Assembly: GCF_004216955.1 (NCBI RefSeq)
Contig: NZ_SGXL01000002.1
Span: 124,001-188,000 of the forward strand
Source: Fictibacillus sp. BK138
GTDB taxonomy: Bacteria > Bacillota > Bacilli > Bacillales > Fictibacillaceae
Direction of reading: 5' to 3'
DNA length: 64,000 bases
Below are positions 50,891-59,578 of this stretch, one piece after another. The notes beneath the pieces are model-generated. The model saw only the letters and a list, made by a program, of their open reading frames with translations. It was not told the DNA's origin and ran no database searches. Each line of letters begins with the position of its first letter. Within the stretch, counting starts at the first letter, position 1. Both the position numbers and the translations under genes were made by a program.

Positions 50891-51604
50891 CTATTCAGCA
50901 TTTACATAATTAAAATCTCCATTGACTCTCACACTTTTTGGAACCTTCAACAGAATGAACTCATTTCCGTGAACAGAAAAATAACTGCGTGAGAACATAC
51001 TTTGCCTTCCCGTAAATTGATCAAATGCAAATCCCTCGCTAAATCTGGTGAAATTAACATCAACAAGTTCTGGAGCCTTTATTCTAAGAATGGACTCATT
51101 AACGTTAATGTGCGGAGAACCTTTTCTCTCCGTAAAATCTACTCCATCAATAATAATTTTCCCCATGTAATGTGCAGCTTCAATCACGCCATCATCTTTA
51201 GGCTTACTGATGACAAATACGTTAGCATAATAATCTTGTTCATCTTTATTGGAAATTTTTAAATCTTTACCGTTAAAAGGAAAGTTCCAAGACTCTTTTT
51301 TAGTGAAAACGCCATTTAGATTTGGGAGTTTGCCATTGATTGCAGAATTAATTATCTTGCTTTGAGCTTCATCATGTTGACTCGTTTTTTCTTTACTAAT
51401 TACTTTGCTTTCTGTTTTTTCAGCCGGAAAAACGGTATAAGAAAGTACTGCGGCAACTAGAGTTAATATAAAATAAACTCCAACTACCCATTTCATTTTT
51501 TTAGGAGTGCGATGTCGCTTTTTATTAGATTTAAAAGCATACGTTCCTATTCCCGCAACCAGCAGGATAACGATGAGGATCGGCAAAAGTGAAATTAAAA
51601 CCAT
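50891..51604 (-). CDS. Uncharacterised membrane protein of the ABC operon
   Basis: A 237-residue protein with two membrane helices (about 3-23 and 38-58) and an extracytoplasmic domain (about 60-237). The domain has repeated beta-type segments, for example YYANVFVISKPK and INVNESILRIKAP, but no family I recognise. Its ATG overlaps the permease stop by one base (TAATG), so it is the last cistron of the operon and may assist the transporter. Confidence 0.72.
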   Translation of the reverse strand: MVLISLLPILIVILLVAGIGTYAFKSNKKRHRTPKKMKWVVGVYFILTLVAAVLSYTVFPAEKTESKVISKEKTSQHDEAQSKIINSAINGKLPNLNGVFTKKESWNFPFNGKDLKISNKDEQDYYANVFVISKPKDDGVIEAAHYMGKIIIDGVDFTERKGSPHINVNESILRIKAPELVDVNFTRFSEGFAFDQFTGRQSMFSRSYFSVHGNEFILLKVPKSVRVNGDFNYVNAE

Positions 51605-52347
51605 TATGGCCGCACCTCCATCCGATTAGAAAATGATATCGCTAATATATAGAACAGCGCTGATGCCATTATTATTTTTAGTATGAACAAAAACAGAAAG
51701 TTCTCAGATCCAAAGAAAGAGATGATAGATGGAAACACTGTCGGATCATTATTCATCCCATCAACAAACAATGCTCCCACAAACAATACTGGTAATAAAA
51801 AGCTGAATAATCGATTAAGCTGGATTAGTATTCCGACAAAATAGCCGATACTTGCACAAAGAAAGATGTAAAGTATTGAAGCGGTTATTCCTTTTAGAGT
51901 GCCTAATAACGTTAATTCACTGACCATAATTGAATCGGTGTTTTTAAGAAGTATGGTGATTAGACGAAATAGATGACCTGTAAAAAACACCATAATTCCA
52001 GCAAGAATACTGGCTGAAAAAAGAAATAAAATATTTGAGTAATGGCTGATGAGGCGGTTCGTTACGAAAGAATAGTCATCATAACGATAAGCTTTTGTTG
52101 TTATAATGATGGCAGTAATAAAAGCCCAGATCATCACTAAAACTTGAATGATATCGCCAGTATAATAATTTACATCGTATGAAAAAGTACCTGATGAACC
52201 CCCGCTCATTCCAGTTCCATTCAGCGAGAATAATATGGCAAGTAACTGAATAGCTACTAAAGAAGAAAATACTCCAAAATAAGACTTTAATTTATAACGG
52301 TATTGTTTCTTTGTAATTTCCCAAGTAGTTACATCAGTTAAAGACAT
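51604..52347 (-). CDS. ABC transporter membrane subunit
   Basis: A 247-residue permease with six predicted helices and no ATPase motif. It starts MSLTDVTTWEITKKQYRYKLKSYFGVFSSLVAIQLLAIL, the cytoplasm-then-helix layout of ABC-2-like permeases. ATG 52347 lies 7 bases after a GGAGGGG box and overlaps the ATPase gene by 14 bases. With the ATPase and GntR genes it forms a YtrABC-like set; in B. subtilis ytr responds to cell-wall antibiotics. Confidence 0.8.
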   Translation of the reverse strand: MSLTDVTTWEITKKQYRYKLKSYFGVFSSLVAIQLLAILFSLNGTGMSGGSSGTFSYDVNYYTGDIIQVLVMIWAFITAIIITTKAYRYDDYSFVTNRLISHYSNILFLFSASILAGIMVFFTGHLFRLITILLKNTDSIMVSELTLLGTLKGITASILYIFLCASIGYFVGILIQLNRLFSFLLPVLFVGALFVDGMNNDPTVFPSIISFFGSENFLFLFILKIIMASALFYILAISFSNRMEVRP

Positions 52348-53230
52348 GATCAATCCCCTCCTTTGTTTTACTCGTCAAATACGTACAGACATCTTCTGCA
52401 GAAACAGACGAAACCTCCAATCCTATATCTCTTGCGATCTCAAGATCACGCAGCGAGCAATCATTCTTAATAACCACATATGAACCATCCACACCGATAC
52501 TCTGTGTAAAGATAGTCTCCTTGTTTGAAGTCCATTCACTAACTGCAGTAGCTTTTCCGCTGATTCCAATCGAATATTCCTTAAGGATCTCAATAGGCAT
52601 ATGAAGCAGCTTTTCTCCATTTTTGATCAAGAGGATTTCTTCTAAAATATCTTCAACTTCACTCAGAAGATGGCTTGATAGAATAATAGTCCTCGGATGG
52701 GCAATGTAATCCTTTAACAATGCTCTGTAAAAGTCTTTTCTCGTTCCAGCATCCATACCGCTTGTCGGCTCATCAAATATGGTAAGCGGACAACGCGCAG
52801 CCAGACCGATTATCATATTAAACGTACTTTTCATCCCCTTTGAAAGGTTCACATGGCTTTGCAATGGGTTGAACGAAAAGTAGTCAAATAAACGCTTAGC
52901 AAGTCTTTGATCCCAGTTCGGATAAAATTCCCCTGATGTTTCAAGCAGTTCTTCCAGAGTTAGTGAGGGGGAAAAACTCATACCATTATCGATAAATATG
53001 GAGTTAGCCGATACCTTAAGATTATTAAAAGGATTTTCTGAAAATACTTGGATGTCACCAGATGTATGATGAAGATAACCAGCAATCATTTTTAATAGCG
53101 TGGTCTTGCCCGCTCCGTTTCTTCCAATCAGGCCCGTTATTTTATTTTCGGTTAACTCAAATGATAAATTATTGATTGCTTTCGCCTTGCCATACCGCTT
53201 TGTAAGTTCTTTGCATTCTACTACCTTCAT
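52334..53230 (-). CDS. ABC transporter ATP-binding protein (YtrB-like)
   Basis: A 298-residue ATPase. Walker A is GRNGAGKTT (about 36-44), the signature is the degenerate LSKGMKSTFN, and Walker B is LTIFDEPT followed by SGMD. The weak signature LSKGM is common in YtrB-type exporters. Its start overlaps the GntR stop (ATGA), and it drives the membrane subunits encoded downstream. Substrate unknown. Confidence 0.88.
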   Translation of the reverse strand: MKVVECKELTKRYGKAKAINNLSFELTENKITGLIGRNGAGKTTLLKMIAGYLHHTSGDIQVFSENPFNNLKVSANSIFIDNGMSFSPSLTLEELLETSGEFYPNWDQRLAKRLFDYFSFNPLQSHVNLSKGMKSTFNMIIGLAARCPLTIFDEPTSGMDAGTRKDFYRALLKDYIAHPRTIILSSHLLSEVEDILEEILLIKNGEKLLHMPIEILKEYSIGISGKATAVSEWTSNKETIFTQSIGVDGSYVVIKNDCSLRDLEIARDIGLEVSSVSAEDVCTYLTSKTKEGIDHVFN

Positions 53231-53613
53231 TTCAGATCTCCTTTCATCTGTTGATGCAAGCTTCGAATCATTTCCAAAAGTTCTTCTTCTTCGACATTTA
53301 ATTGGATAGCTTCTTTCGCTAATTCTTTGACCATCGACCTCAGCTTCGTATTCTTTCTTTTTCTTAGGATAATTTCTCTTGCTTCCGTTGCAACAAACAT
53401 TCCTAATCCCCGCTTTTTATAAAGGACATTTTCATCAGCTAGTATGTTAATTCCCTTTGCAGCCGTCGCTGGATTGATGTTAAACATCTCTGCTAATTGG
53501 TATTGAGAATAAACTTTTTCATCACATTTAATATTTTCATTAAGAATTTCTGTTTCCAGCCATTCTGAGACTTGAACATAAATCGGTTTCATACTGTCAG
53601 AATTTAAAATCAA
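53227..53613 (-). CDS. GntR-family repressor, YtrA subfamily
   Basis: A 128-residue regulator with an N-terminal GntR winged helix (PIYVQVSEWLETEILN, YSQYQLAEMFNINPATAAKGINILADENVLYKKRGLGMFV) and only a short helical C-terminus, which defines the YtrA subfamily. It is first in the ABC operon and presumably its repressor. I chose TTG at 53613, 8 bases after a perfect GGAGGTG; an ATG nine codons upstream lies before that box. A 26-bp palindrome directly upstream is the likely operator. Confidence 0.87.
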   Translation of the reverse strand: MILNSDSMKPIYVQVSEWLETEILNENIKCDEKVYSQYQLAEMFNINPATAAKGINILADENVLYKKRGLGMFVATEAREIILRKRKNTKLRSMVKELAKEAIQLNVEEEELLEMIRSLHQQMKGDLK

Positions 53614-53640
53614 GCGTACATCACCTCCGACACACCACAT

Positions 53641-53666
53641 TAGTACATTACTCTTGTAATGTACTA
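53641..53666 (-). promoter_or_regulatory. Perfect 11-4-11 palindrome, probable YtrA-type operator
   Basis: TAGTACATTAC and GTAATGTACTA flank TCTT, 28 bases upstream of the GntR start. It overlaps likely -10 sequences (TATAGT on the minus strand). Autorepression is inferred. Confidence 0.65.
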
Positions 53667-53702
53667 TATATTACCATATTATGCAAAATATATTTTTTGA
53701 CA

Positions 53703-53736
53703 CAAAAAAAGACAAAGAATTAAAAACCCTTTGTCT
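53703..53736 (-). terminator. Terminator of the beta-glucoside operon
   Basis: AGACAAAG (53710-53717) pairs with CTTTGTCT (53729-53736), and T6 follows on the minus strand. Confidence 0.8.
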
Positions 53737-53751
53737 AATAAATTTATTCAC

Positions 53752-55116
53752 TTATACACTTAAAACATCCGTACCTGTGTTGCTCTTTTGATTTCCTCGA
53801 TTCTTTACAATCTCTGCATAACGATATGCACTGTCTTTCCAGATTCTTTCCTGAGTATCAAAATCAACGTAGATGATGCCGAAGCGTTTGTCATACCCAA
53901 AGCTCCACTCAAAATTATCCATTAAGGACCATAGATAGTATCCTTGAACATTCATCCCTTCATCATTCAGGTCAGATACAGCCTGCAGGTGCTTTTCGAT
54001 ATAATCGACACGTTCCTGATCATGGACTCTTCCATTTTCAACAACGTCATCAAAAGCTGCTCCGTTTTCCGTAATGAAAATTGGCAGGTCCGTATATTCT
54101 GCTCTTAGTCTTCTGATCAGATCTTTAAATTCATTTGGCGCAATATCCCAGCCCATGCCTGTTTTGTCATAATCAGAGTAAGCACCTCTATGCAAGAAAT
54201 CATTTGCCGCTGAAAACTCAACGAGTCCACGGCTGTAATAATTGATTCCAAAGAAATCGCATGGAGTGGCGATTATCTCCATATCTCCCTGTTCGATAAA
54301 GTCATATGAATGAACATATTTTGAGAAAAGGTTCATCATATCTACTGGATATTGCCCTTTGAACACAGGATCTAAGAACCATCTGTTTGAATATCCGTCT
54401 GCATTATTAGCAGCAAGCTGATCATTCACCGAATCTGTTTTTGCATAGATTGGTGTAAGGTTTAACGTAATTCCGATTGGCGTTTTGGATTGAAATTCGT
54501 TCTTTAACATTTCAACTGCTTTTCCGTGTGAAAGAAGCATGTGGTGAACCGCTCTGACTGCTTCATCCATATTTGTATGACCAGGTGCATGGAACCCTTG
54601 ATGATACCCTAGGAATCCTGCACACCAAGGCTCATTATGTGTGATCCAAGAGTCCACATCAGTATCAAGCTCCTCATAGCAAACTCTCGCCAGATCCAAG
54701 AACCATTCTACAGATTCACGGTTCACCCATCCGCCTTCCTCATGTGCCCATACTGGAAGATCCCAGTGATAAAGAGTGATCGCAGGCTTGATTCCTTCTT
54801 CGATCAAACGTTTAGTCAATTTTTTATAAAAAGCGATTCCCTCCGGATTAAGCACACCCTTTTGCGGGAAAATACGCGGCCATGAAACAGAAAAGCGGTA
54901 CGTTTCTACTCCAAGCTGCTTGATGTTTTGGATATCCTCTTCAAACCGGTGATAGTGGTCACAGGCGATGCTACCGTTGTGCTGTTTATAAACTTTCCCT
55001 GGAACGTCACAGAACGTATCCCAAATAGAAAGAGATCTTCCTTCTTCTAATCTAGCTCCCTCGATCTGATAGGAAGAAGTGGCTGTTCCAAAAACAAAGT
55101 TATCATTAAATTTCAT
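53752..55116 (-). CDS. GH1 family beta-glucosidase
   Basis: A 454-residue glycoside hydrolase of the GH1 family, which cleaves beta-glucosides such as cellobiose with retention. The acid/base residue is E162 in ITHNEPW and the nucleophile E351 in FITENGA; FGTATSSYQIEGA at the N-terminus is the GH1 signature. Absence of the phospho-sugar pocket could not be checked by eye, but the ABC neighbours imply unphosphorylated substrate. It is the last gene of the ABC operon, 14 bases after the permease. GAGGAGAG precedes the ATG. Confidence 0.95.
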   Translation of the reverse strand: MKFNDNFVFGTATSSYQIEGARLEEGRSLSIWDTFCDVPGKVYKQHNGSIACDHYHRFEEDIQNIKQLGVETYRFSVSWPRIFPQKGVLNPEGIAFYKKLTKRLIEEGIKPAITLYHWDLPVWAHEEGGWVNRESVEWFLDLARVCYEELDTDVDSWITHNEPWCAGFLGYHQGFHAPGHTNMDEAVRAVHHMLLSHGKAVEMLKNEFQSKTPIGITLNLTPIYAKTDSVNDQLAANNADGYSNRWFLDPVFKGQYPVDMMNLFSKYVHSYDFIEQGDMEIIATPCDFFGINYYSRGLVEFSAANDFLHRGAYSDYDKTGMGWDIAPNEFKDLIRRLRAEYTDLPIFITENGAAFDDVVENGRVHDQERVDYIEKHLQAVSDLNDEGMNVQGYYLWSLMDNFEWSFGYDKRFGIIYVDFDTQERIWKDSAYRYAEIVKNRGNQKSNTGTDVLSV

Positions 55117-55130
55117 AGATGTTCTCTCCT

Positions 55131-56033
55131 CTATTCTTTTATAGAACCTGCTGAAATGCTGTTAACGATATATTTAGATAAAAATAGAAATGCGATCATG
55201 ATTGGTACTACCGAGATAGCGATCCCCAGATACATAGAGCCAAGATTCTGTGCGACTTGCGAGCCTTTTAAGAATCCCATCAATACAGGCAATGTGAATT
55301 TTTCAGGTGAAAATAAAACCACTAAAGGCATGATGTAGTTATTCCATGACCCAATAAAAGTAAAGATGGACATCGTTGCAATCGCTGGCATCATAATAGG
55401 AATTGCGATCGTATGGAAGATCTTAAATTCACTTGCCCCATCAATTCTTGCTGCTTCAATCAGACTGGGATGAAGCGTTGTTATAATATATTGGCGGAGA
55501 AAGAAAACAACGAACGGACTGGCCGCTGCCGGTATGATTAATGGAATATACGTATCAAGTATTCCTAGTGTTTTACTTAACTCATAAAATCCGATCAAGC
55601 CTAATTGTCCAGGAACCATCATCATCACTAACATAAAGACAAACATCGCATTTTTACCCTTGAACATATAAAAAGCGAATCCGTAAGCTGTTAAAGCTGA
55701 AAAGTAACCCGACAATAAAGTAACAAGAACTGAAATGATTAAACTATTTTTAAAACCTGCCCATATGTTGATGTAGCTCATCATCGTCTGATAGTTTTCC
55801 ACCAATGAACTCCCAGGGATTAAAGTAAACCCGGATAAAATCGCTTCATTGGAACGGGTAGCATTTACAAGCATCATTAAGAACGGAATGAAGCAGACGA
55901 TAGCCATCACACTGAGTACGATGTAGAGGATCAGTTTCGGTATACTTCTTTTTGGTTTTGGTTTCGATTCTATTACACTTTTATTTTGAACTGGATTTGA
56001 AAAACTTTTATCTACCGCTGTTTTCCCTATCAT
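55131..56033 (-). CDS. Carbohydrate ABC permease, MalG type
   Basis: A 300-residue membrane subunit of a sugar importer with six helices. The EAA loop LIEAARIDGASEFKIFHTIAIPIMMPAI contacts the ATPase. The N-terminal cytoplasmic tail (about 35 residues) is followed by a helix LYIVLSVMAIVCFIPFLMMLV. It starts 3 bases after the MalF-type gene stop. No ATPase gene is in the operon, so a shared MsmX-type ATPase elsewhere is expected. Confidence 0.93.
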   Translation of the reverse strand: MIGKTAVDKSFSNPVQNKSVIESKPKPKRSIPKLILYIVLSVMAIVCFIPFLMMLVNATRSNEAILSGFTLIPGSSLVENYQTMMSYINIWAGFKNSLIISVLVTLLSGYFSALTAYGFAFYMFKGKNAMFVFMLVMMMVPGQLGLIGFYELSKTLGILDTYIPLIIPAAASPFVVFFLRQYIITTLHPSLIEAARIDGASEFKIFHTIAIPIMMPAIATMSIFTFIGSWNNYIMPLVVLFSPEKFTLPVLMGFLKGSQVAQNLGSMYLGIAISVVPIMIAFLFLSKYIVNSISAGSIKE

Positions 56034-56036
56034 GCT

Positions 56037-56936
56037 TTACACCTGCCTTGGTTGTTTACGTTCTTTCCCATACATCCCCTTGAAGATAAAAGCAGAGAAT
56101 ATGAGAGTGATAACAAATAAGCCATATGCTACAGCAGCAGCGTATCCATAATTGTTATATTTAAAGGCTTGATTGTATAAATAGAGCACCATTGTATTAA
56201 GCGAACCGTCAGGTGATCCGATTCCATCTGTTAAAAGCATCGGCAAATCAAACAATTGAAGACCTCCGATTAATGAGGTAATCATGATATAAAGCAGGAT
56301 AGGCTTCAAAAGCGGGATCGTAATCTTAGAAAAGGTCTGCCAGCGATTTGCACCGTCGATCAGTGCAGCTTCGTAATAGTCTTTGGATATCCCAGATACC
56401 CCCGCCATCACGACAATAAATGAGTGGCCAAACCACATCCACGTTAAAATCAGCGATACGGAAAGCTGAGCCGTCGTCGGTTCATTCAGCCAATTGATCG
56501 GATCCGAAATGATACCGAGTTTCATCAGCATCATGTTTAACGAACCATGCTGCCAATCTAGTAAAATACCGAACAACAGAGCGACCGAACTGATTGTAAT
56601 TAAATTAGGAAGGTAAAAGATCGATCTAAAAAAAGCGAGTCCTTTTAACTTCATTCTCATATCTGAAAAAATCATCGCTAAAATTAAAGCGAGTCCTATT
56701 TGAAGGGCAAAATTCACACCCCAAATTTTCCAAGTATTAAAGAAAGCTTCTACAAAATACGTATCTGTCAGCAGGCGTTTATAGTTTGCAAGTCCTACAA
56801 CTTGTGCTTCACCACTGCCTGAATAATTGGTAAAGCTATAATAGAACGTTAATAATACCGGATAAATACTAAACACCAAGAAGATGATCCAAAATGGGGC
56901 AATAAAAACATAGCCGTAACGGTTTAGATTTTTCAT
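56037..56936 (-). CDS. Carbohydrate ABC permease, MalF type
   Basis: A 299-residue importer subunit starting MKNLNRYGYVFIAPFWIIFLVFSIYPVLLTFYYSF. The EAA loop is DYYEAALIDGANRWQTFSKITIPLLKPILL. It partners with the MalG-type protein to form the channel. ATG 56936 follows a GGGGGAGGGG box; the frame extends 20 codons further without a site. An 8-bp hairpin separates it from the binding-protein gene. Confidence 0.93.
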   Translation of the reverse strand: MKNLNRYGYVFIAPFWIIFLVFSIYPVLLTFYYSFTNYSGSGEAQVVGLANYKRLLTDTYFVEAFFNTWKIWGVNFALQIGLALILAMIFSDMRMKLKGLAFFRSIFYLPNLITISSVALLFGILLDWQHGSLNMMLMKLGIISDPINWLNEPTTAQLSVSLILTWMWFGHSFIVVMAGVSGISKDYYEAALIDGANRWQTFSKITIPLLKPILLYIMITSLIGGLQLFDLPMLLTDGIGSPDGSLNTMVLYLYNQAFKYNNYGYAAAVAYGLFVITLIFSAFIFKGMYGKERKQPRQV

Positions 56937-56963
56937 CTCCCCTCCCCCTTTCAATAATGGTGC

Positions 56964-56989
56964 AGTGGCAGAGCACTTCCCCTGCCACT
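56964..56989 (-). promoter_or_regulatory. Intercistronic hairpin between binding protein and permease genes
   Basis: AGTGGCAG (minus strand 56989-56982) and CTGCCACT (56971-56964) form a perfect 8-bp stem. No T-run follows, so it is more likely an mRNA-stabilising or processing hairpin than a terminator. Confidence 0.6.
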
Positions 56990-57005
56990 TACACATTTAA
57001 AATAC

Positions 57006-58316
57006 TTACTTCTTCGGTACTTTTAAGTCAGGATAAGCATTTTGCGCTTTTTGATAAAATTCTTTAATTGCTGCATCTTTTGATTTCTTGCCTGTCACAT
57101 ATTGCTGAACCGCGTTACCGTAAAGTGTATCCAGCTGCTGATCGTACTTTGTTACGATTCCTGGAGTGATCTTACTTGATTGGTCTAGGAAAAATTGATA
57201 GTTATTTTGTCCGCCCAAGAATTTATCGCTAAAGTCATCTTTAATGGCATCTGTAACAGGAAGGTATGAAAGTACGTCTCCCGTTTCTTTGCTCCAAGAT
57301 GTTAAGAATTCATCATCTTGAGTCATCATTTTTACAAATTTATAAGCAAGCTCTTTATTTTCAGACTTGTTATAAACACCAAGCCATGTTCCACCCCAGA
57401 AATAAGGGCTCGGACCACTAGTTACAGCCCAGTCACCAACTAAGTCTTTTACATTTGTTTTCAATACGCTGTGAAGTCCCCAAGTAGGAAGAACATATGA
57501 AAATACTTCTGTCTCTTTTTCTTTGCCATTCTCCTTCACCTTGACCGGCTTATCCATAGCCTCAAACCAAGATGGTGACCATTCAGGAGCTAATGCTGTA
57601 TAGCCCTTTTCTCTAAGTTGTTTTGAATAATCCATGTACGCAATCTTTTCTTCTGTCAGCTGCAGCTCATTCTTCTCATTTACCCATGGCTGTGGGTTGT
57701 CCCCTTGTGCGAACCAGCGGATGGAACCTTCATCCGGAAACATGCTATAGCCTTTTTCTTTCATTTTTTCAGCCACTTCAAATACTTTATCCATGGAACC
57801 CATCATTTCTCCAACTTGAGCTGGATCATCAGTTCCTAATACTTCCTTCGCAAGGCTTCTCTTGTAATAAATACCACCAGGTGTTGTTTGCCAAGATAGC
57901 GCACGTACATTGCCATCCTTATCTTTACCTAGGGCATAAACATACGGCACATATTTATCTGAGATCTCATCTGCGTTATATGGCTTTTTAGATAAGTTTT
58001 CCCAGTATCCAGCATCGACCCATTGTTTCAAAAAGGCAATTTCACCTGTAAAAACGTCAGGTGCACCAACTCCGCTTTCAAGAACAGGCTTTAGCTTTGT
58101 TGGATAGTCTGCGATCGGAACAATCGTTAACTCTACTGTTACACCGTTCTTCTCTTCAAAGGTTTTGATTGGTTTCTTAAGTTCATCTGTAAATGACCAA
58201 ATTTTCAAGTCAGCTTTTTTCTTGGAGCTGCCTGATGTTTTTTGATCACTTGAACAACCTGCAAATAATCCCACGATCAACACCAAAGACAAAAACATAC
58301 TAATCATCTTTTTCAT
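57006..58316 (-). CDS. Sugar ABC substrate-binding lipoprotein
   Basis: A 436-residue solute-binding protein (family 1). The signal ends in lipobox LFAGC (C21), so it is anchored outside the membrane. The mature part has DLKIWSFTDEL, GAPDVFTGEIAFLKQWVDAG and LSWQTTPGGIYYKRSLAKE, typical of oligosaccharide binders. It captures the sugar imported by the two permeases. It is first in the operon and the gene most directly under the two LacI operators. GGGG lies 9 bases before the ATG. Confidence 0.93.
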   Translation of the reverse strand: MKKMISMFLSLVLIVGLFAGCSSDQKTSGSSKKKADLKIWSFTDELKKPIKTFEEKNGVTVELTIVPIADYPTKLKPVLESGVGAPDVFTGEIAFLKQWVDAGYWENLSKKPYNADEISDKYVPYVYALGKDKDGNVRALSWQTTPGGIYYKRSLAKEVLGTDDPAQVGEMMGSMDKVFEVAEKMKEKGYSMFPDEGSIRWFAQGDNPQPWVNEKNELQLTEEKIAYMDYSKQLREKGYTALAPEWSPSWFEAMDKPVKVKENGKEKETEVFSYVLPTWGLHSVLKTNVKDLVGDWAVTSGPSPYFWGGTWLGVYNKSENKELAYKFVKMMTQDDEFLTSWSKETGDVLSYLPVTDAIKDDFSDKFLGGQNNYQFFLDQSSKITPGIVTKYDQQLDTLYGNAVQQYVTGKKSKDAAIKEFYQKAQNAYPDLKVPKK

Positions 58317-58341
58317 GCGTTTACCCCTGCCTTTATATAAG

Positions 58342-58399
58342 ATTATATTTACGAAAGCGGTTTCGGTTTTTCGTAAAAAAAATTTCGAAACCGCTTTCG
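58342..58399 (-). promoter_or_regulatory. Two LacI-type operators and -10 box of the beta-glucoside operon
   Basis: CGAAAGCGGTTTCG (58352-58365) and CGAAACCGCTTTCG (58386-58399) are inverted copies with centres 34 bp apart. TATAAT on the minus strand (58342-58347) is the -10 box, and the first operator lies just upstream of it. The same CGAAA-N4-TTTCG pattern precedes the lacI gene itself. A clear -35 box was not found. Confidence 0.8.
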
Positions 58400-58427
58400 A
58401 AATTACCGAAAAAAATTTTTTCTTTTT

Positions 58428-59441
58428 TTAATTCTCTTTTTTTGAACAAGATTCACGAATAATGAGTTCAACTGGAATCTTTTTAGAGACGACCAGCTTT
58501 TTCTTTTGAAGGATTTGGTTCATTAAGAGCTGTGCGGCTTGAAACCCTATCATATCCGTATCTTGTTTGATTGTAGTTAATTTAGGTGTAATGTAAGCAG
58601 CCATTTCGATATCATCGTATCCAATGATCGAAATATCCTCCGGCACCCTTAACCCCTTCTCCTTAATAACTTCAATCGCTCCGATCGCCATATGGTCTCC
58701 AGCTACAAACACTGCTGTCGGTACATCATCTAACAATAGTAATTTTTCCATGGCTTCTTTACCTTCATTGATTGAAAACAATCCGCCATTAATCAGATAA
58801 CCCTCAGGTATCGGCAGCTTCAAGTCATTCATAGCTTTGTTATATCCCTTGATTCTCTCTGCCCCAGCATCAGTTGAGGGATCACCCGCAATATGAGCGA
58901 TTTTCGTATGGCCAAGTGAATGTAAATAGTTAACCGCAAGCTTGCCGCCTTCAATATTATCCGAATAAACAAGACTGCAATTTTGATTGTTCATATCGAT
59001 AACCACAATCGGAATAGTGCTATTTATCATCTCTTGTACTTGCGGATCTTGCGAATCAGAACAAATAACGACTATGCCATCTACACCACGATATGAAAAA
59101 TGCTCTAAGTAGCTGATATCTCGATTACGTAAATTTCGTGAAGCGAAAATTAAATCATACCCTTCACGTTCAGCATTTTTTCTAAAACTTTCTATTATGG
59201 CACTAAAAAACGGATGCTTCATTCCGACTTCATTGTCTTCAGCAAACATAACACCGATCGTCCAGGACTTTTTCGTTGAAAGTGATTGAGCATGTGCATT
59301 TGGTAAATAGCCCATATCTTCTACAGCCTGAAGAATTTTCTGTCTTGTCTTTTCACTAACATCTGAATAATTGTTAAGTGCTTTAGAAACGGTAGTCGTC
59401 GAAAAACCCGTTTTCTTTGCTATGTCATAGATGGTAACCAT
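58428..59441 (-). CDS. LacI-family repressor of the beta-glucoside operon
   Basis: A 337-residue repressor. The HTH and hinge helix lie at 1-60 (MVTIYDIAKKTGFSTTTVSKALNNYSDVSEKTRQKILQAVEDMGYLPN), followed by a periplasmic-binding-like sugar domain (IGVMFAEDNEVGMKHPFFSAIIESF). It sits directly upstream of the ABC/GH1 operon in the same direction. Three matching palindromes flank it, so it likely represses itself and the operon until a beta-glucoside is present. ATG 59441 has GAGGGG 6 bases upstream; the frame extends 23 codons further. Confidence 0.92.
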   Translation of the reverse strand: MVTIYDIAKKTGFSTTTVSKALNNYSDVSEKTRQKILQAVEDMGYLPNAHAQSLSTKKSWTIGVMFAEDNEVGMKHPFFSAIIESFRKNAEREGYDLIFASRNLRNRDISYLEHFSYRGVDGIVVICSDSQDPQVQEMINSTIPIVVIDMNNQNCSLVYSDNIEGGKLAVNYLHSLGHTKIAHIAGDPSTDAGAERIKGYNKAMNDLKLPIPEGYLINGGLFSINEGKEAMEKLLLLDDVPTAVFVAGDHMAIGAIEVIKEKGLRVPEDISIIGYDDIEMAAYITPKLTTIKQDTDMIGFQAAQLLMNQILQKKKLVVSKKIPVELIIRESCSKKEN

Positions 59442-59458
59442 TGTTATCCCCTCTTTAT

Positions 59459-59472
59459 CGAAAGCGCTTTCG
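59459..59472 (-). promoter_or_regulatory. Autoregulatory LacI-type operator
   Basis: CGAAAGCGCTTTCG is a perfect 14-bp palindrome 17 bases before the lacI start. It matches the two operators at 58352 and 58386. It also resembles a CcpA cre site, so global catabolite control is possible. Confidence 0.8.
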
Positions 59473-59530
59473 TTAATTGGAATTATAACGCACAAAAAAT
59501 GAAGTTTCAATAATATTTTTTCACTTTATA

Positions 59531-59564
59531 AAATAAAAAGAGACAGGATAATTAGATCCTGTCT
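59531..59564 (-). terminator. Terminator of the VWA gene
   Basis: AGACAGGAT (59541-59549) pairs with ATCCTGTCT (59556-59564), and CTTTTTATTTT follows on the minus strand. Confidence 0.8.
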
Positions 59565-59578
59565 AAATTAATAAAAAT

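Noticed and set aside
53752-59441. PTS-type beta-glucoside (bgl) operon
   Set aside because: Transport genes are ABC components, no EII domains are present, and control is by LacI rather than an antiterminator.
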